This document shows positions 1-7,663 of a stretch of DNA of 9,717 nucleotides, one piece after another. The stretch lies in NCBI GenBank assembly GCA_021298935.1, contig JAJTHR010000069.1, forward strand, positions 1 through 9,717, read 5' to 3'. Positions within the stretch are counted from its first letter, which is position 1. Every line of letters starts with the position of its first letter. Under the pieces are notes generated by a model. It worked only from the letters and a program-made list of their open reading frames with translations. It had not been told where the DNA came from and made no database searches. This DNA is from Parachlamydia sp. GTDB taxonomy: Bacteria > Chlamydiota > Chlamydiia > Chlamydiales > Parachlamydiaceae. The position numbers and the translations under genes were made by a program.

Positions 1-846
1 GATCTTTCCACGTCTGATATGACGATGATGAAAAAATTTCCTCTAGTGGAACCGGGGCAATTTAATGGAAGAAATATCAAGTATGGGGTACGCGAATTCG
101 GCATGGCTGCCATGGCGATAGGCCTTTCGCAAACAGGCATGATCGTTCCTTTTATCGGCACCTTTTTGACGTTTTCAGATTACATGCGTAATGCCATCCG
201 CTTAGCAGCTCTGCAACATGCGCACGTCATCTATCAATTCACCCATGATTCGATTTTTTTAGGCGAAGATGGCCCCACCCACCAACCTGTGGAGCATTAT
301 GCCGCTTTAAGGGCCATTCCCCAACTGCAGGTGATCCGGCCGGCTGATACGCATGAAGTGAAGATGGCCTGGGTGGCTGCCTTAACTTACAAGGGACCGA
401 CAGCCCTCATTCTCTCCCGTCAAAATTTGCCCGATTTGGAAGAAACCAATGTTCCTTTTGCAGAGGGAGTGGGGAGGGGAGCCTATATTGTCAAAAAAGA
501 GCAGGGGCAAGCCGATTTTACCTTGATTGCGACCGGTTCTGAACTTGTGCTGGCGATGGATGTAGCGGCTGCACTTGGAAAACTTGGCAAGCAGGTGAGG
601 GTCGTTTCCATGCCTTCGTGGGATCTCTTTGAAAAGCAGAGCAGCGACTATAAAGAAAGCGTCTTTGGCGGTGATATCGGAAAACGGGTCAGCATTGAAG
701 CCGGCGTCGATCTTGGCTGGCATAAATACATCGGTAGAGAGGGGGTCGCCATCGCCATGGAGCGTTTTGGCGCCTCGGCGCCGGCCAGCGTTTTAGCGAA
801 AGAATATGGCTTTACCGTCGAAGATATTCTCGATAGGATTCTATAA
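1..846 (+). CDS. tkt: Transketolase, C-terminal part (5' end outside window)
   Basis: Transketolase is a thiamine-diphosphate enzyme that moves two-carbon ketol units between sugar phosphates in the non-oxidative pentose phosphate pathway. The frame is open from base 1 and already matches the family there (DLSTSDMT), so the gene is cut by the window edge; the ATG at 19 is an internal methionine. About 281 residues are visible. GRNIKYGVREFGM (fragment residues 23-35) carries the catalytic Glu of the VRE motif that activates the cofactor. THDSIFLGEDGPTHQPVE (81-98) is the substrate-binding pyrimidine-domain segment with the conserved His. GPTALILSRQNLP and the following C-terminal domain (GSELVLAMDVAAAL) complete the protein, so no truncation is seen at this end. 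hemE begins 2 bases after the stop, suggesting cotranscription. The call is secure; which chlamydial tkt paralogue it is cannot be told. Confidence 0.95.
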   Translation, partial: DLSTSDMTMMKKFPLVEPGQFNGRNIKYGVREFGMAAMAIGLSQTGMIVPFIGTFLTFSDYMRNAIRLAALQHAHVIYQFTHDSIFLGEDGPTHQPVEHYAALRAIPQLQVIRPADTHEVKMAWVAALTYKGPTALILSRQNLPDLEETNVPFAEGVGRGAYIVKKEQGQADFTLIATGSELVLAMDVAAALGKLGKQVRVVSMPSWDLFEKQSSDYKESVFGGDIGKRVSIEAGVDLGWHKYIGREGVAIAMERFGASAPASVLAKEYGFTVEDILDRIL

Positions 847-848
847 CC

Positions 849-1868
849 ATGCAAAATGACCGCTTATTACAGGCGCTTAAATGTCAAAATAACTCCCGCC
901 CTCCAGTTTGGCTGATGCGGCAAGCGGGGAGGCATTTGGCCTCCTATCGTCTTCTGCGAGAAAAATATTCTTTTTTAGAGATGTGCCACAACCCGGAGCT
1001 GATCAGAGAAGTGACTTTACTTCCTGTCAAAACTTACCCTGTCGATGCCGCCATTTTATTTTCCGATATCTTGGTGATTCCTGAAGCCATGCAGGTGGGG
1101 CTTCGTTTTGAGGATCAGAAAGGCCCCATCATCGAAAGGCCTCTGACAGGCATGCAGGATGTGAAAGACCTGCCTCCTCCAAATCCTGAAGCCTTTCAGT
1201 TTGTCAGGGAAGGTATTCAGCTTCTCAAGCCTGCATTGGAAATTCCCCTGATCGGTTTTTGCGGAGCTCCTTTTACCCTGGCCAGCTACATGATTGAAGG
1301 GAAATCAAGCCGTGAATTAAAAAAAACGAAGCATTGGATGTTCAGGGATCCGGAAGGCTTCCATTTGCTTTTGAAAAAAATTGCCGATTGGTCGATCCCC
1401 TATTTGCAATTGCAAATTGATGCAGGAGTGGATGCCCTTCAGATTTTTGATTCCTGGGCAAATACTCTGGCTTATCGCCAATTCAGGGAATACTCTCTTT
1501 ACTACATGGATTACATTTTGAAAAGGCTGCAGCCGACAGTTCCTGTGATTCTGTTTTGCCGCGGCTCTTCTGTGTTTGCTGAAGATCTTGCGCAAATCAA
1601 ACCTTCAGCGATTAGTCTGGACTGGAATTGCAGCCTCCCCCTTATGCGAAAAGTCATTCCCAAATCGATTGCGCTGCAAGGGAATTTGGATCCCGACCTC
1701 CTTTACGCCCCTCTTCCAAAAATTAAAGAAGAAACGACGACCTTATTAGAAGCTATGAGAGACGAAAAAGGGTTCATTTTTAATTTAGGCCATGGCGTAT
1801 TCCCAGATGTCAAAGAAGAGGCCGTTAGAACCTTAATTGAAACCATTCATGCATGGCACATTCAGTAG
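849..1868 (+). CDS. hemE: Uroporphyrinogen decarboxylase
   Basis: This cytosolic enzyme removes the four acetate carboxyl groups of uroporphyrinogen III to give coproporphyrinogen III in haem synthesis. At 339 residues it has the normal family length. Both family signatures are present: PVWLMRQAGRHLASYR at residues 19-34, with the substrate-binding Arg, and GFCGAPFTLASYMIEG at 136-151, with the conserved Tyr147. FSDILVIPEAMQ (71-82) carries the catalytic Asp73, DSWA (201-204) the conserved Ser, and FNLGHGVFPD (311-320) the conserved His315. The start ATG lies 2 bases after the tkt stop. An AGGA at 835-838 is a poorly spaced ribosome site, so translation may be coupled to tkt. The 3' end overlaps hemG by 16 bases. 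All key residues are intact. Confidence 0.97.
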   Translation: MQNDRLLQALKCQNNSRPPVWLMRQAGRHLASYRLLREKYSFLEMCHNPELIREVTLLPVKTYPVDAAILFSDILVIPEAMQVGLRFEDQKGPIIERPLTGMQDVKDLPPPNPEAFQFVREGIQLLKPALEIPLIGFCGAPFTLASYMIEGKSSRELKKTKHWMFRDPEGFHLLLKKIADWSIPYLQLQIDAGVDALQIFDSWANTLAYRQFREYSLYYMDYILKRLQPTVPVILFCRGSSVFAEDLAQIKPSAISLDWNCSLPLMRKVIPKSIALQGNLDPDLLYAPLPKIKEETTTLLEAMRDEKGFIFNLGHGVFPDVKEEAVRTLIETIHAWHIQ

Positions 1869-3214
1869 TTATTTTAGGAGCCGGGATCAGCGGGCTCTCT
1901 GCTGCCTGGTTTTTAAAGCGCCGTTTTGGAAAAAATATCCATATAACCCTCATTGAAAAAGCGGGGCGGGCAGGGGGCTGGGTAGAAACCGAGCAGGCGG
2001 AAGGGTTCCTATTCGAAAAGGGTCCACGCAGCTGCCGTACAGGGGGAACTGGGCGTGAAACCCTTCAATTGACGGAAGATTTAGGTCTGACGCATGAGAT
2101 CATAGGAGCAGATCCTTCCGCTAAAATACGCTATATTTACTACAATAAGCAATTACGCCCCCTTCCCCGCCATCCATTGCATATGCCGTTTTACTCGCTG
2201 ACGCGAGGCTTTTGGAAAGCCCTGTGGAAAGACTGGTCGGCTCCCCGTTGCCAAAAAGAGGATGAAACTGTTGCAGAATTTTTTTCAAGGCGTATCGGCA
2301 AAGAGTTTTGCAGCCGCTTGATTGATCCATTTATGAGAGGCATTTATGCAGGCGACATCCGGCAAATGTCTATACGAAGCTGCCTGCCCCTTCTTTGGAA
2401 TTTTGAAAAGGAGCAAGGCTCGCTTTTAAAAGGAGCTTGGAGGCGTCCAAAAAAAACGCCCGCTTCTTCACCTTTTGTACAAGAATGGGAGGGCCGCTCC
2501 CTTTTTTCTTTTAAACAGGGGATGGAGACGCTTCCTCGCACCCTTCAGCAGCAATTGGAAGCGGAATTCCTCTTTGATACGGTTCCCTTTAAGATTGAAT
2601 GCGAGGCTGGCCGGGCAAAAGTCCACTTTAATAATCAGGTGCTTGAAGCGGATGCGCTCATTTCAACCCTCCCCACGTATGCGTTGGCTCCTTTGCTGCC
2701 TTCCTATCAATTAGGCCAACACATGCAGCAGCTCTCTTATTCGTCTGTCCAGGTGGTCAATCTCGGCTATGCAAAAAATGTGCTGCCGCGCAAGGGATTC
2801 GGCTACCTCATTCCTTCCGATCAAAAAGAAAACATCCTAGGTTGCGTATGGGATTCATCGATTTTTCCCTTGCAGAGTCAAAGAGGGGAAGAGACACGTT
2901 TGACTGTGATGGTCGGAGGAGCCAATGATCAAGCAGCTGCCTCCTTGTCCGATGCAGCCTTAACCCAGCGGGCAATGGATGCGCTGAAGCGGCAAGCAGG
3001 CGTCAGCGCTGAACCGGAAACAGTCCGCATAAAAAGGGCGGCAAATGCCATTCCCCATTATGAAGTGGGGCATTGGGAATGGGCGGCAAGCATCAGGCAG
3101 GCCATCCAGGAAAAATGTCCTAGCCTGGTGCTTTTAGGCACGGCTTATAATGGCGTTTCCATGAATGATTGTGTTGCCGAAGCGCGCAAATTGGCAGAAA
3201 ACTATACTATATAA
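1853..3214 (+). CDS. hemG: Protoporphyrinogen oxidase (HemY/PPOX type, FAD-dependent)
   Basis: Oxidises protoporphyrinogen IX (or coproporphyrinogen III, in bacteria using the alternative route) at the late stage of haem synthesis. Chlamydial genomes label this flavoprotein hemG, but it belongs to the HemY/PPOX amine-oxidase-like family, not the small flavodoxin-like HemG of E. coli. The 453 residues are family-typical. The N-terminus VVILGAGISGLSAAW holds the GxGxxG dinucleotide fold (G9-G14), and ITLIEK ends with the acidic residue (E35) that contacts the FAD ribose. The C-terminal FAD motif is LLGTAYNGVSMNDC (427-440), preceded by the family's IPHYEVGH (400-407). No signal peptide or clear membrane helix is visible. 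The start overlaps the hemE end by 16 bases without a good Shine-Dalgarno, so translational coupling is likely. Confidence 0.94.
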   Translation: MAHSVVILGAGISGLSAAWFLKRRFGKNIHITLIEKAGRAGGWVETEQAEGFLFEKGPRSCRTGGTGRETLQLTEDLGLTHEIIGADPSAKIRYIYYNKQLRPLPRHPLHMPFYSLTRGFWKALWKDWSAPRCQKEDETVAEFFSRRIGKEFCSRLIDPFMRGIYAGDIRQMSIRSCLPLLWNFEKEQGSLLKGAWRRPKKTPASSPFVQEWEGRSLFSFKQGMETLPRTLQQQLEAEFLFDTVPFKIECEAGRAKVHFNNQVLEADALISTLPTYALAPLLPSYQLGQHMQQLSYSSVQVVNLGYAKNVLPRKGFGYLIPSDQKENILGCVWDSSIFPLQSQRGEETRLTVMVGGANDQAAASLSDAALTQRAMDALKRQAGVSAEPETVRIKRAANAIPHYEVGHWEWAASIRQAIQEKCPSLVLLGTAYNGVSMNDCVAEARKLAENYTI

Positions 3215-3223
3215 TGAGAATGC

Positions 3224-4447
3224 ATGTCTTCCCGTTTGTTGATAAGCACTTGGCTTGGAAATTTTTTTGAGCATTATGATACAGCGCTTTTTGGCTTTTT
3301 ATCCGCTTTTTTAGCCCCCCTGATTTTTCCGCAGCAGGACCCTTTGACCGCTCTTCTGCTCACTTATGCCATTATCCCATTAAGTATGTTAGCCCGGCCT
3401 GCCGGCGCCATTGTCTTTGTAATGATCGGCGATGTGCATGGAAGAGGAAGCGCCCTTTTTTATACACTCGGAGGGATGGCGGTGATTTCAACCCTCATGG
3501 CCTTTACCCCTACCTTCAGTCAGGCCGGTTTTCTGGCCCCCTTATTGTTTTTCGCCGGTAGAACCTTCCAAAATTTTTTTTGTGCCGGAGAGGTCATGGG
3601 AGGGGCGATTTACTTGCTTGAAAACGCGCATGAGAAAAAGCATGATTTTTTAAGCGGCTTGTACAACACAAGCACGATTGGAGGCATTCTTTTAGCTTCG
3701 GGGGGAGTGGCGCTCTTAAGCCATTCCATTGAATGGAGCTGGCGCATTCTATATTTGTTTGGGAGCCTGACCCTCATTTTTGCTTTCGCCTTTCGTTTAA
3801 ATCCCCCTTTAAAAACAGCTACCCAGCCTTGTTTATCTCTTTCTATACAAAGACTTTGGGAACATAAAAAAGCTTTTATTTTAATTATTATTGTTTCGGG
3901 ATTTAATTATGCGAATTATGTGATCGCACTCGTTTTGATGAACGGCTTTATTCCCCTTGTGACAACTTCTACTAAATCAGAAATGATTACGTTGAATTCC
4001 TTTCTTTTAATTTTTGATCTATGCGCTCTTCCTTTTTTCGGATGGGTCGTTTCCCGCTACTCAAGGGAAAAAATGATGAGTGCGGCGGCTTTGGGGGTGG
4101 CGCTGGTTGCTTTCCCCCTCTTTTCAATGTTGCCAGGTGCTTCATTAGCCACTATCATTGCTGTAAGAATTATTCTTGTTGCATTAGGGGTCGCCTTTTG
4201 CGCTCCTTTTCATGCCTGGGCGCAAACGTTAGTTCCGGAAAATTGCAGATACGGAATCATTTCCTTAGGCTATGCAATCGGTTCGCAATTATTAGGCGGG
4301 CCCACCGCCGCACTTTCTTTATGGGCCTATCGGCAAACAGGCAAAGTAGAGAGCCTGGCCATCTACTGGGTTTTGCTTTCTCTTCTTAGCGCTAATGCCC
4401 TTGTTTATTCAATTTATTTTAAAAGAAAAAGCATTCTGGCAAATTAA
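3224..4447 (+). CDS. MFS transporter, metabolite:H+ symporter (ProP-like) subfamily
   Basis: A polytopic inner-membrane permease of 407 residues, about the usual MFS size, with roughly 12 hydrophobic segments (for example 41-66, 80-95, 103-130, 152-166, 173-192, 217-240, 288-305, 308-330). The N-terminus GNFFEHYDTALFGFLSAFLAPLIFP (12-36), LARPAGAIVF (56-65), the loop motif GDVHGRG (69-75; usually GDxxGRK/R) and RTFQNFFCAGEVMGGAIYLLE (113-133) match the metabolite:H+ symporter group that includes the proline/betaine transporter ProP and alpha-ketoglutarate permeases. The WSWRILYLFG segment at 171-180 is also typical. The substrate cannot be deduced. It starts 9 bases after hemG and is probably the last gene of that unit; cotranscription alone does not show a role in haem metabolism. 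The stop is doubled (TAATAA). Confidence 0.85.
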   Translation: MSSRLLISTWLGNFFEHYDTALFGFLSAFLAPLIFPQQDPLTALLLTYAIIPLSMLARPAGAIVFVMIGDVHGRGSALFYTLGGMAVISTLMAFTPTFSQAGFLAPLLFFAGRTFQNFFCAGEVMGGAIYLLENAHEKKHDFLSGLYNTSTIGGILLASGGVALLSHSIEWSWRILYLFGSLTLIFAFAFRLNPPLKTATQPCLSLSIQRLWEHKKAFILIIIVSGFNYANYVIALVLMNGFIPLVTTSTKSEMITLNSFLLIFDLCALPFFGWVVSRYSREKMMSAAALGVALVAFPLFSMLPGASLATIIAVRIILVALGVAFCAPFHAWAQTLVPENCRYGIISLGYAIGSQLLGGPTAALSLWAYRQTGKVESLAIYWVLLSLLSANALVYSIYFKRKSILAN

Positions 4448-4471
4448 TAACCAGTCTAAGAGGCAACTCGT

Positions 4472-4494
4472 AGAGGGGGGCTCTCTTTTTTTTT
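4472..4494 (+). terminator. Weak intrinsic terminator after the MFS gene
   Basis: AGAG (4472-4475) and CTCT (4481-4484) can pair around a five-G loop, and a run of nine T follows at 4486-4494. The stem is short, so the call rests mainly on the T-tract and on the position 25 bases after the stop and about 120 bases before clpC. A longer alternative pairing (AAGAG at 4458-4462 with CTCTT at 4483-4487) is possible. Confidence 0.4.
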
Positions 4495-4568
4495 GCAAAA
4501 AATCGCTAGCCTCTCTACATTTGGGAAAAAGGAATTCAAACTTCGCTAAAGTTCCCATCGCAGTTTCA

Positions 4569-4605
4569 TTGCATTCCTTATGAATAAAAATTAAAGTTAG
4601 GCGAG
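4569..4605 (+). promoter_or_regulatory. Possible clpC promoter and ribosome binding site
   Basis: In the 164-base gap before clpC, TTGCAT (4569-4574) and TAAAGT (4592-4597) are 17 bases apart, a poor sigma70-like pair (3 of 6 and 4 of 6 matches). If used, the leader would be only a few bases, so the real start may lie further upstream. AGGCGAG (4599-4605) is a plausible ribosome site 6 bases before the clpC ATG. I see neither a CIRCE element (HrcA) nor a CtsR-type tandem heptamer here, so heat-shock control of clpC by those repressors has no support in this leader. Confidence 0.25.
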
Positions 4606-4611
4606 TTCCCC

Positions 4612-7158
4612 ATGTTTGATAAATTTACCAATCGTGCCAAGCAAGTCATTAAATTGGCAAAAAAAGAGGCTCAACGCCTTAATCATAACTATTTAGGAAC
4701 TGAACACGTCTTACTCGGTTTATTAAAACTGGGCCAGGGTGTCGCCGTCAATGTCCTACGCAATTTGAATATCGATTTTGAAACTGTTCGAAGTGAAGTG
4801 GAGAAGCTGGTCGGTTACGGACCCGAAATTCAGGTTTATGGTGATCCTGCGTTAACAGGTAAAGTAAAAAAAGTCTTTGAATTTGCCAACGAAGAAGCGG
4901 CCAACCTCAATCATAACTATGTGGGTACCGAGCATTTGCTTCTCGGGCTATTACGGCAAACAGATGGGGTAGCGGCTCAGGTTCTTGAAAATCTCAATGT
5001 CAATTTGAAAGAGGTGCGTAAAGAAGTTCTCAAAGAATTAGAAACGTTCAATCTGCAATTGCCTCCCATTACAGGTTCCGGTTTAAATCCTCCGGGACAG
5101 GCGCCTGGCGCACAAAATAAACCCCCCTATGACAAGGCCGGAATACAGGCGGGGACCAACGACAAAATGCCAGCCTTAAAGGCCTATGGACATGACCTGA
5201 CTGACATGTGCCGTGAAGGCAAAATGGATCCGGTCATTGGACGCAAAGAGGAGATTGAGCGTCTGATTTTAATTCTTTGCCGCCGCCGCAAAAACAATCC
5301 GGTGCTTGTCGGTGAAGCCGGGGTTGGAAAGACGGCGATTGTGGAGGGATTGGCCCAGGCAATCGTGAAGGGGGACGTCCCTGATGCTTTGCGTAAAAAG
5401 AAATTAATTACACTGGATTTGGCTTTGATGATCGCAGGAACCAAGTACCGCGGCCAGTTTGAAGAGCGCATTAAAGCCGTCATGGATGAAATAAAGAAAA
5501 ACGGCAATGTTCTATTATTTATTGATGAGCTGCATACCATTGTGGGAGCTGGAGCTGCAGAAGGGGCGATCGATGCCTCCAATATTTTAAAACCTGCCCT
5601 TTCAAGAGGAGAGTTGCAGTGCATCGGGGCTACAACGATTGATGAATACCGCAAGCACATTGAAAAGGATGCCGCTTTAGAGCGCCGTTTCCAAAAAATC
5701 ATGATTGCCCCTCCAAGTGTCGATGAAACAATTGAAATTCTAATTGGGCTCAAGCCTGAGTATGAAAAACACCATAAGGTGATATTCACTAATGAGGCGA
5801 TTATGGCGGCAGCCATTTTGTCCGACCGCTATATTCACGGTCGTTTTCTTCCAGACAAGGCCATCGATCTGATCGATGAGGCCGGGGCTAAAATGCGCAT
5901 CTCCATGATGAATCAGCCGCAGGACATTAGCAAATTCGAGACCGAAATAGAATCAACCCGTCTTGCTAAGGAAGAATCAATCAGCAAACAGGAGTATGAA
6001 AAAGCAGCCAAGTTGCGCGATAAGGAAAAAACTTTGCGTGAGCAGCTGCAGCAAATACGTGCCGAGTGGGAAATCAATAAGGAAGAGCATGAAGTCATTG
6101 TTGAGGATGAAGATGTCGCAAGCGTGATTGCGCGGCAGACAGGTATTCCTTTGAATCGGTTGACTGAAGGGGAGCTGCAAAAGGTCCTTAAGATGGAAGA
6201 AATTCTTAAAGAGGGGATTATCGGCCAGGAAGATGCCATTAAAACCGTTTGCCGGGCTATCCGGCGCAGCCGGGCGGATATCAAAGATCCCAACCGTCCG
6301 ATAGGCGCATTCCTGTTCCTTGGGCCGACAGGTGTCGGAAAAACCCTTCTTGCCAGGCTCCTGGCCATCAACATGTTTGGCGGCGAAGAGGCTATGATTC
6401 AGGTTGACATGTCGGAGTACATGGAAAAATTTGCAGTCAGCCGCATGACAGGATCTCCTCCAGGCTATGTAGGGCATGAAGAGGGCGGACAGCTGACCGA
6501 GCAGGTGCGTCAGAGGCCTTACTCTGTCGTCCTATTTGATGAAATAGAAAAGGCCCATCCGGACGTGATGGATTTGCTCCTGCAAATACTTGAAGAAGGG
6601 CGCCTGACCGATTCGTTCGGCAGAAAAGTGGACTTCCGCAACACGATCATTATTATGACATCCAATCTGGGTGCCGACCTGATCAAGAAAAGCACGGAAA
6701 TCGGCTTTGGGGCATCTGAAGGGTCTTTGGATTATGATCACATTAAAGAAAAAATTGAAAGTGAAGTGAAGAAAAGGTTCAAGCCGGAGTTTCTCAATCG
6801 CTTGAATGACATTGTCATTTTCCATCCGCTTAACAAAGACAACCTCATGCAAGTCATCACGCTTGAAATCAATAAGTTGAAAAAACGGTTGGGAAGACGA
6901 CAGATCTACATTGATTTGGATGATGAGGCGAAGGCTTTACTTGTCGATAAAGGATTCCAGGTTGAAATGGGGGCGAGGCCACTGCGCCGCACGATCGAGC
7001 AATATCTGGAAGATCCGCTGGCAGAAAAAATGCTACAGAATCCGCAGGAAGGGCGTCGTTGCAGAATTACAGTCGAAAATGGCGAAATCATCATCATTGA
7101 TGAAGAGATCTTTCCTTTGCATGGCAAGCCCAAACCAGTGACAGCTCCGCAAGATTAA
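4612..7158 (+). CDS. clpC: ATP-dependent Clp protease ATP-binding subunit ClpC (Hsp100)
   Basis: Hexameric AAA+ unfoldase that threads proteins into the ClpP peptidase. Its 848 residues are full family length. The N domain is a tandem repeat: [15 protein letters not shown] at 24-38 and [15 protein letters not shown] at 100-114. The first AAA+ domain has Walker A GEAGVGKT (234-241), Walker B LLFIDE (301-306) and pore loop KYRGQ (278-282). A coiled-coil middle region with a UVR-type segment (about 455-490) marks it as ClpC rather than ClpA or ClpB. The second AAA+ domain has Walker A GPTGVGKT (571-578), pore loop GYVG (618-621), Walker B VVLFDE (639-644) and sensor-2 GARPLRR (787-793). IGFG at 697-700 is the ClpP-docking loop, so it should work with ClpP and not as a ClpB-like disaggregase. 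All ATPase residues are intact. The gene stands alone between terminator-like hairpins. The sequence resembles chlamydial ClpC closely, from memory. Confidence 0.97.
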   Translation: MFDKFTNRAKQVIKLAKKEAQRLNHNYLGTEHVLLGLLKLGQGVAVNVLRNLNIDFETVRSEVEKLVGYGPEIQVYGDPALTGKVKKVFEFANEEAANLNHNYVGTEHLLLGLLRQTDGVAAQVLENLNVNLKEVRKEVLKELETFNLQLPPITGSGLNPPGQAPGAQNKPPYDKAGIQAGTNDKMPALKAYGHDLTDMCREGKMDPVIGRKEEIERLILILCRRRKNNPVLVGEAGVGKTAIVEGLAQAIVKGDVPDALRKKKLITLDLALMIAGTKYRGQFEERIKAVMDEIKKNGNVLLFIDELHTIVGAGAAEGAIDASNILKPALSRGELQCIGATTIDEYRKHIEKDAALERRFQKIMIAPPSVDETIEILIGLKPEYEKHHKVIFTNEAIMAAAILSDRYIHGRFLPDKAIDLIDEAGAKMRISMMNQPQDISKFETEIESTRLAKEESISKQEYEKAAKLRDKEKTLREQLQQIRAEWEINKEEHEVIVEDEDVASVIARQTGIPLNRLTEGELQKVLKMEEILKEGIIGQEDAIKTVCRAIRRSRADIKDPNRPIGAFLFLGPTGVGKTLLARLLAINMFGGEEAMIQVDMSEYMEKFAVSRMTGSPPGYVGHEEGGQLTEQVRQRPYSVVLFDEIEKAHPDVMDLLLQILEEGRLTDSFGRKVDFRNTIIIMTSNLGADLIKKSTEIGFGASEGSLDYDHIKEKIESEVKKRFKPEFLNRLNDIVIFHPLNKDNLMQVITLEINKLKKRLGRRQIYIDLDDEAKALLVDKGFQVEMGARPLRRTIEQYLEDPLAEKMLQNPQEGRRCRITVENGEIIIIDEEIFPLHGKPKPVTAPQD

Positions 7159-7161
7159 GAA

Positions 7162-7321
7162 CTCACCTCTGCCAAAAAGAGCAAAATGAAAGCCAAGAGT
7201 TTTTGAAAAATCAATTAATTCAAAAAGCGCAGTAATATTTTACTAATATTGCGAGCTTTTTTGAAGTTAATTGAGATTTAAAAGATCAGCTTATTCATCT
7301 GCTCCTTTTGGCAGAGGTGAG
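7162..7321. repeat. 160-bp foldback (MITE-like) inverted repeat
   Basis: The outer 21 bases (7162-7182, beginning CTCACCTCTGCC) and 7301-7321 (ending GGCAGAGGTGAG) are reverse complements at 20 of 21 positions. Pairing continues inward with small bulges: TGAA 7187-7190 with TTCA 7294-7297, TCAATTAATTC 7211-7221 with GAAGTTAATTGA 7263-7274, AAAAAGC 7222-7228 with GCTTTTT 7255-7261, and AATATT 7234-7239 with AATATT 7245-7250. All share one centre near 7241-7242, so the whole element is a single palindrome. It starts 4 bases after the clpC stop. Size, long matched termini and lack of coding fit a miniature inverted-repeat element. I find no convincing target duplication, so a large 3' hairpin of clpC mRNA is the alternative. 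Confidence 0.8.
7222..7262. terminator. Bidirectional terminator-like core of the foldback repeat
   Basis: AAAAAGC (7222-7228) pairs with GCTTTTT (7255-7261), followed by another T. Inside, GC 7229-7230 pairs with GC 7251-7252, and AATATT 7234-7239 with AATATT 7245-7250. A-run, stem and T-run are symmetrical, so it could end clpC transcription on + and any transcript arriving on -. The stem is AT-rich and bulged, so its efficiency is uncertain. Confidence 0.55.
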
Positions 7322-7369
7322 AGATGCATCCACGCATGCGGCGAATTTGGTCAAAAAATCGTCCTGCTC

Positions 7370-7516
7370 CTATGCGATGTTAAATCGAATGAAATTATCT
7401 TTCCACAATACCATCAGGACATCTTTCAATAAATCTGAAAAGGTGACTGTTTCTTTATCATACCAAGCAGCTTTTTCTGAGAGAATGAGGGACTGAAAGA
7501 ATTGCTGAGGGATTTG
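7370..7516 (-). pseudogene. Transposase C-terminal remnant (tentative)
   Basis: On the minus strand a 48-codon open stretch runs from 7516 down to a TAG at 7370-7372. Its product includes LSEKAAWYDKETVTFSDLL and then KDVLMVLWKDNFIRFNIA. The pattern WYxK...TFSDxLxxV...LW resembles the end of several DDE-type insertion-sequence transposases as I remember them; this was not checked by search. The frame is closed upstream by a TAG at 7517-7519, has no sensible start, and neighbouring frames contain only short open pieces, so at most a decayed fragment is left. It lies 48 bases from the foldback repeat, which fits transposon debris. The overlapping plus-strand frame (7308-7496) is its shadow. Confidence 0.4.
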
Positions 7517-7531
7517 CTAGTGAAAATATTG

Positions 7532-7569
7532 GTCTAAGCAGCATGACTTTGCAAAGTCGAGATTAAGAC
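7532..7569. promoter_or_regulatory. Nested palindrome upstream of the three-gene set (operator-like)
   Basis: GACTTTGCAAAGTC (7545-7558) is a perfect 14-base palindrome. It is enclosed by GTCTAA (7532-7537) and TTAAGAC (7563-7569), which pair with one bulge. It lies about 95 bases before the ATG at 7664. A dimeric repressor site or a leftover transposon end would both look like this; no T-run follows, so a terminator is unlikely. Confidence 0.4.
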
Positions 7570-7605
7570 TCCTTCATCAACATGACGGATGAACCAAAAA
7601 AAATA

Positions 7606-7660
7606 TTGAAAAATATAAAAAAATTTTCTAATTTGTTTGATTATTTCTATTTCGAGGAAA
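7606..7660 (+). promoter_or_regulatory. Possible promoter and ribosome binding site of the three-gene set
   Basis: TTGAAA (7606-7611) is followed by TCTAAT (7627-7632, 15-base gap) or TAATTT (7629-7634, 17-base gap), within A/T-rich DNA that could act as an UP element. These hexamers are weak and such DNA makes false matches easily. The ribosome site GAGGAAA (7654-7660) is clear and sets the start at ATG 7664 rather than TTG 7637. Confidence 0.35.
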
Positions 7661-7663
7661 GTT

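Noticed and set aside
4395..4583. Plus-strand 62-codon frame across the MFS end and the gap before clpC
   Set aside because: It overlaps the MFS 3' end out of frame and runs through the T-tract hairpin. No ribosome site and no recognisable composition.
5184..5816. Long minus-strand open frame (210 codons) inside clpC
   Set aside because: It is fully antisense to the conserved first ATPase domain of clpC, is rich in Ser and Arg, and has no ribosome site. It is a shadow of the G+C-rich coding strand; the same holds for the minus frames at 5913-6852.
7308..7496. Plus-strand 62-codon frame with a TTG start
   Set aside because: It starts inside the arm of the foldback repeat, has no ribosome site, and is antisense to the more protein-like transposase-type stretch on the minus strand.
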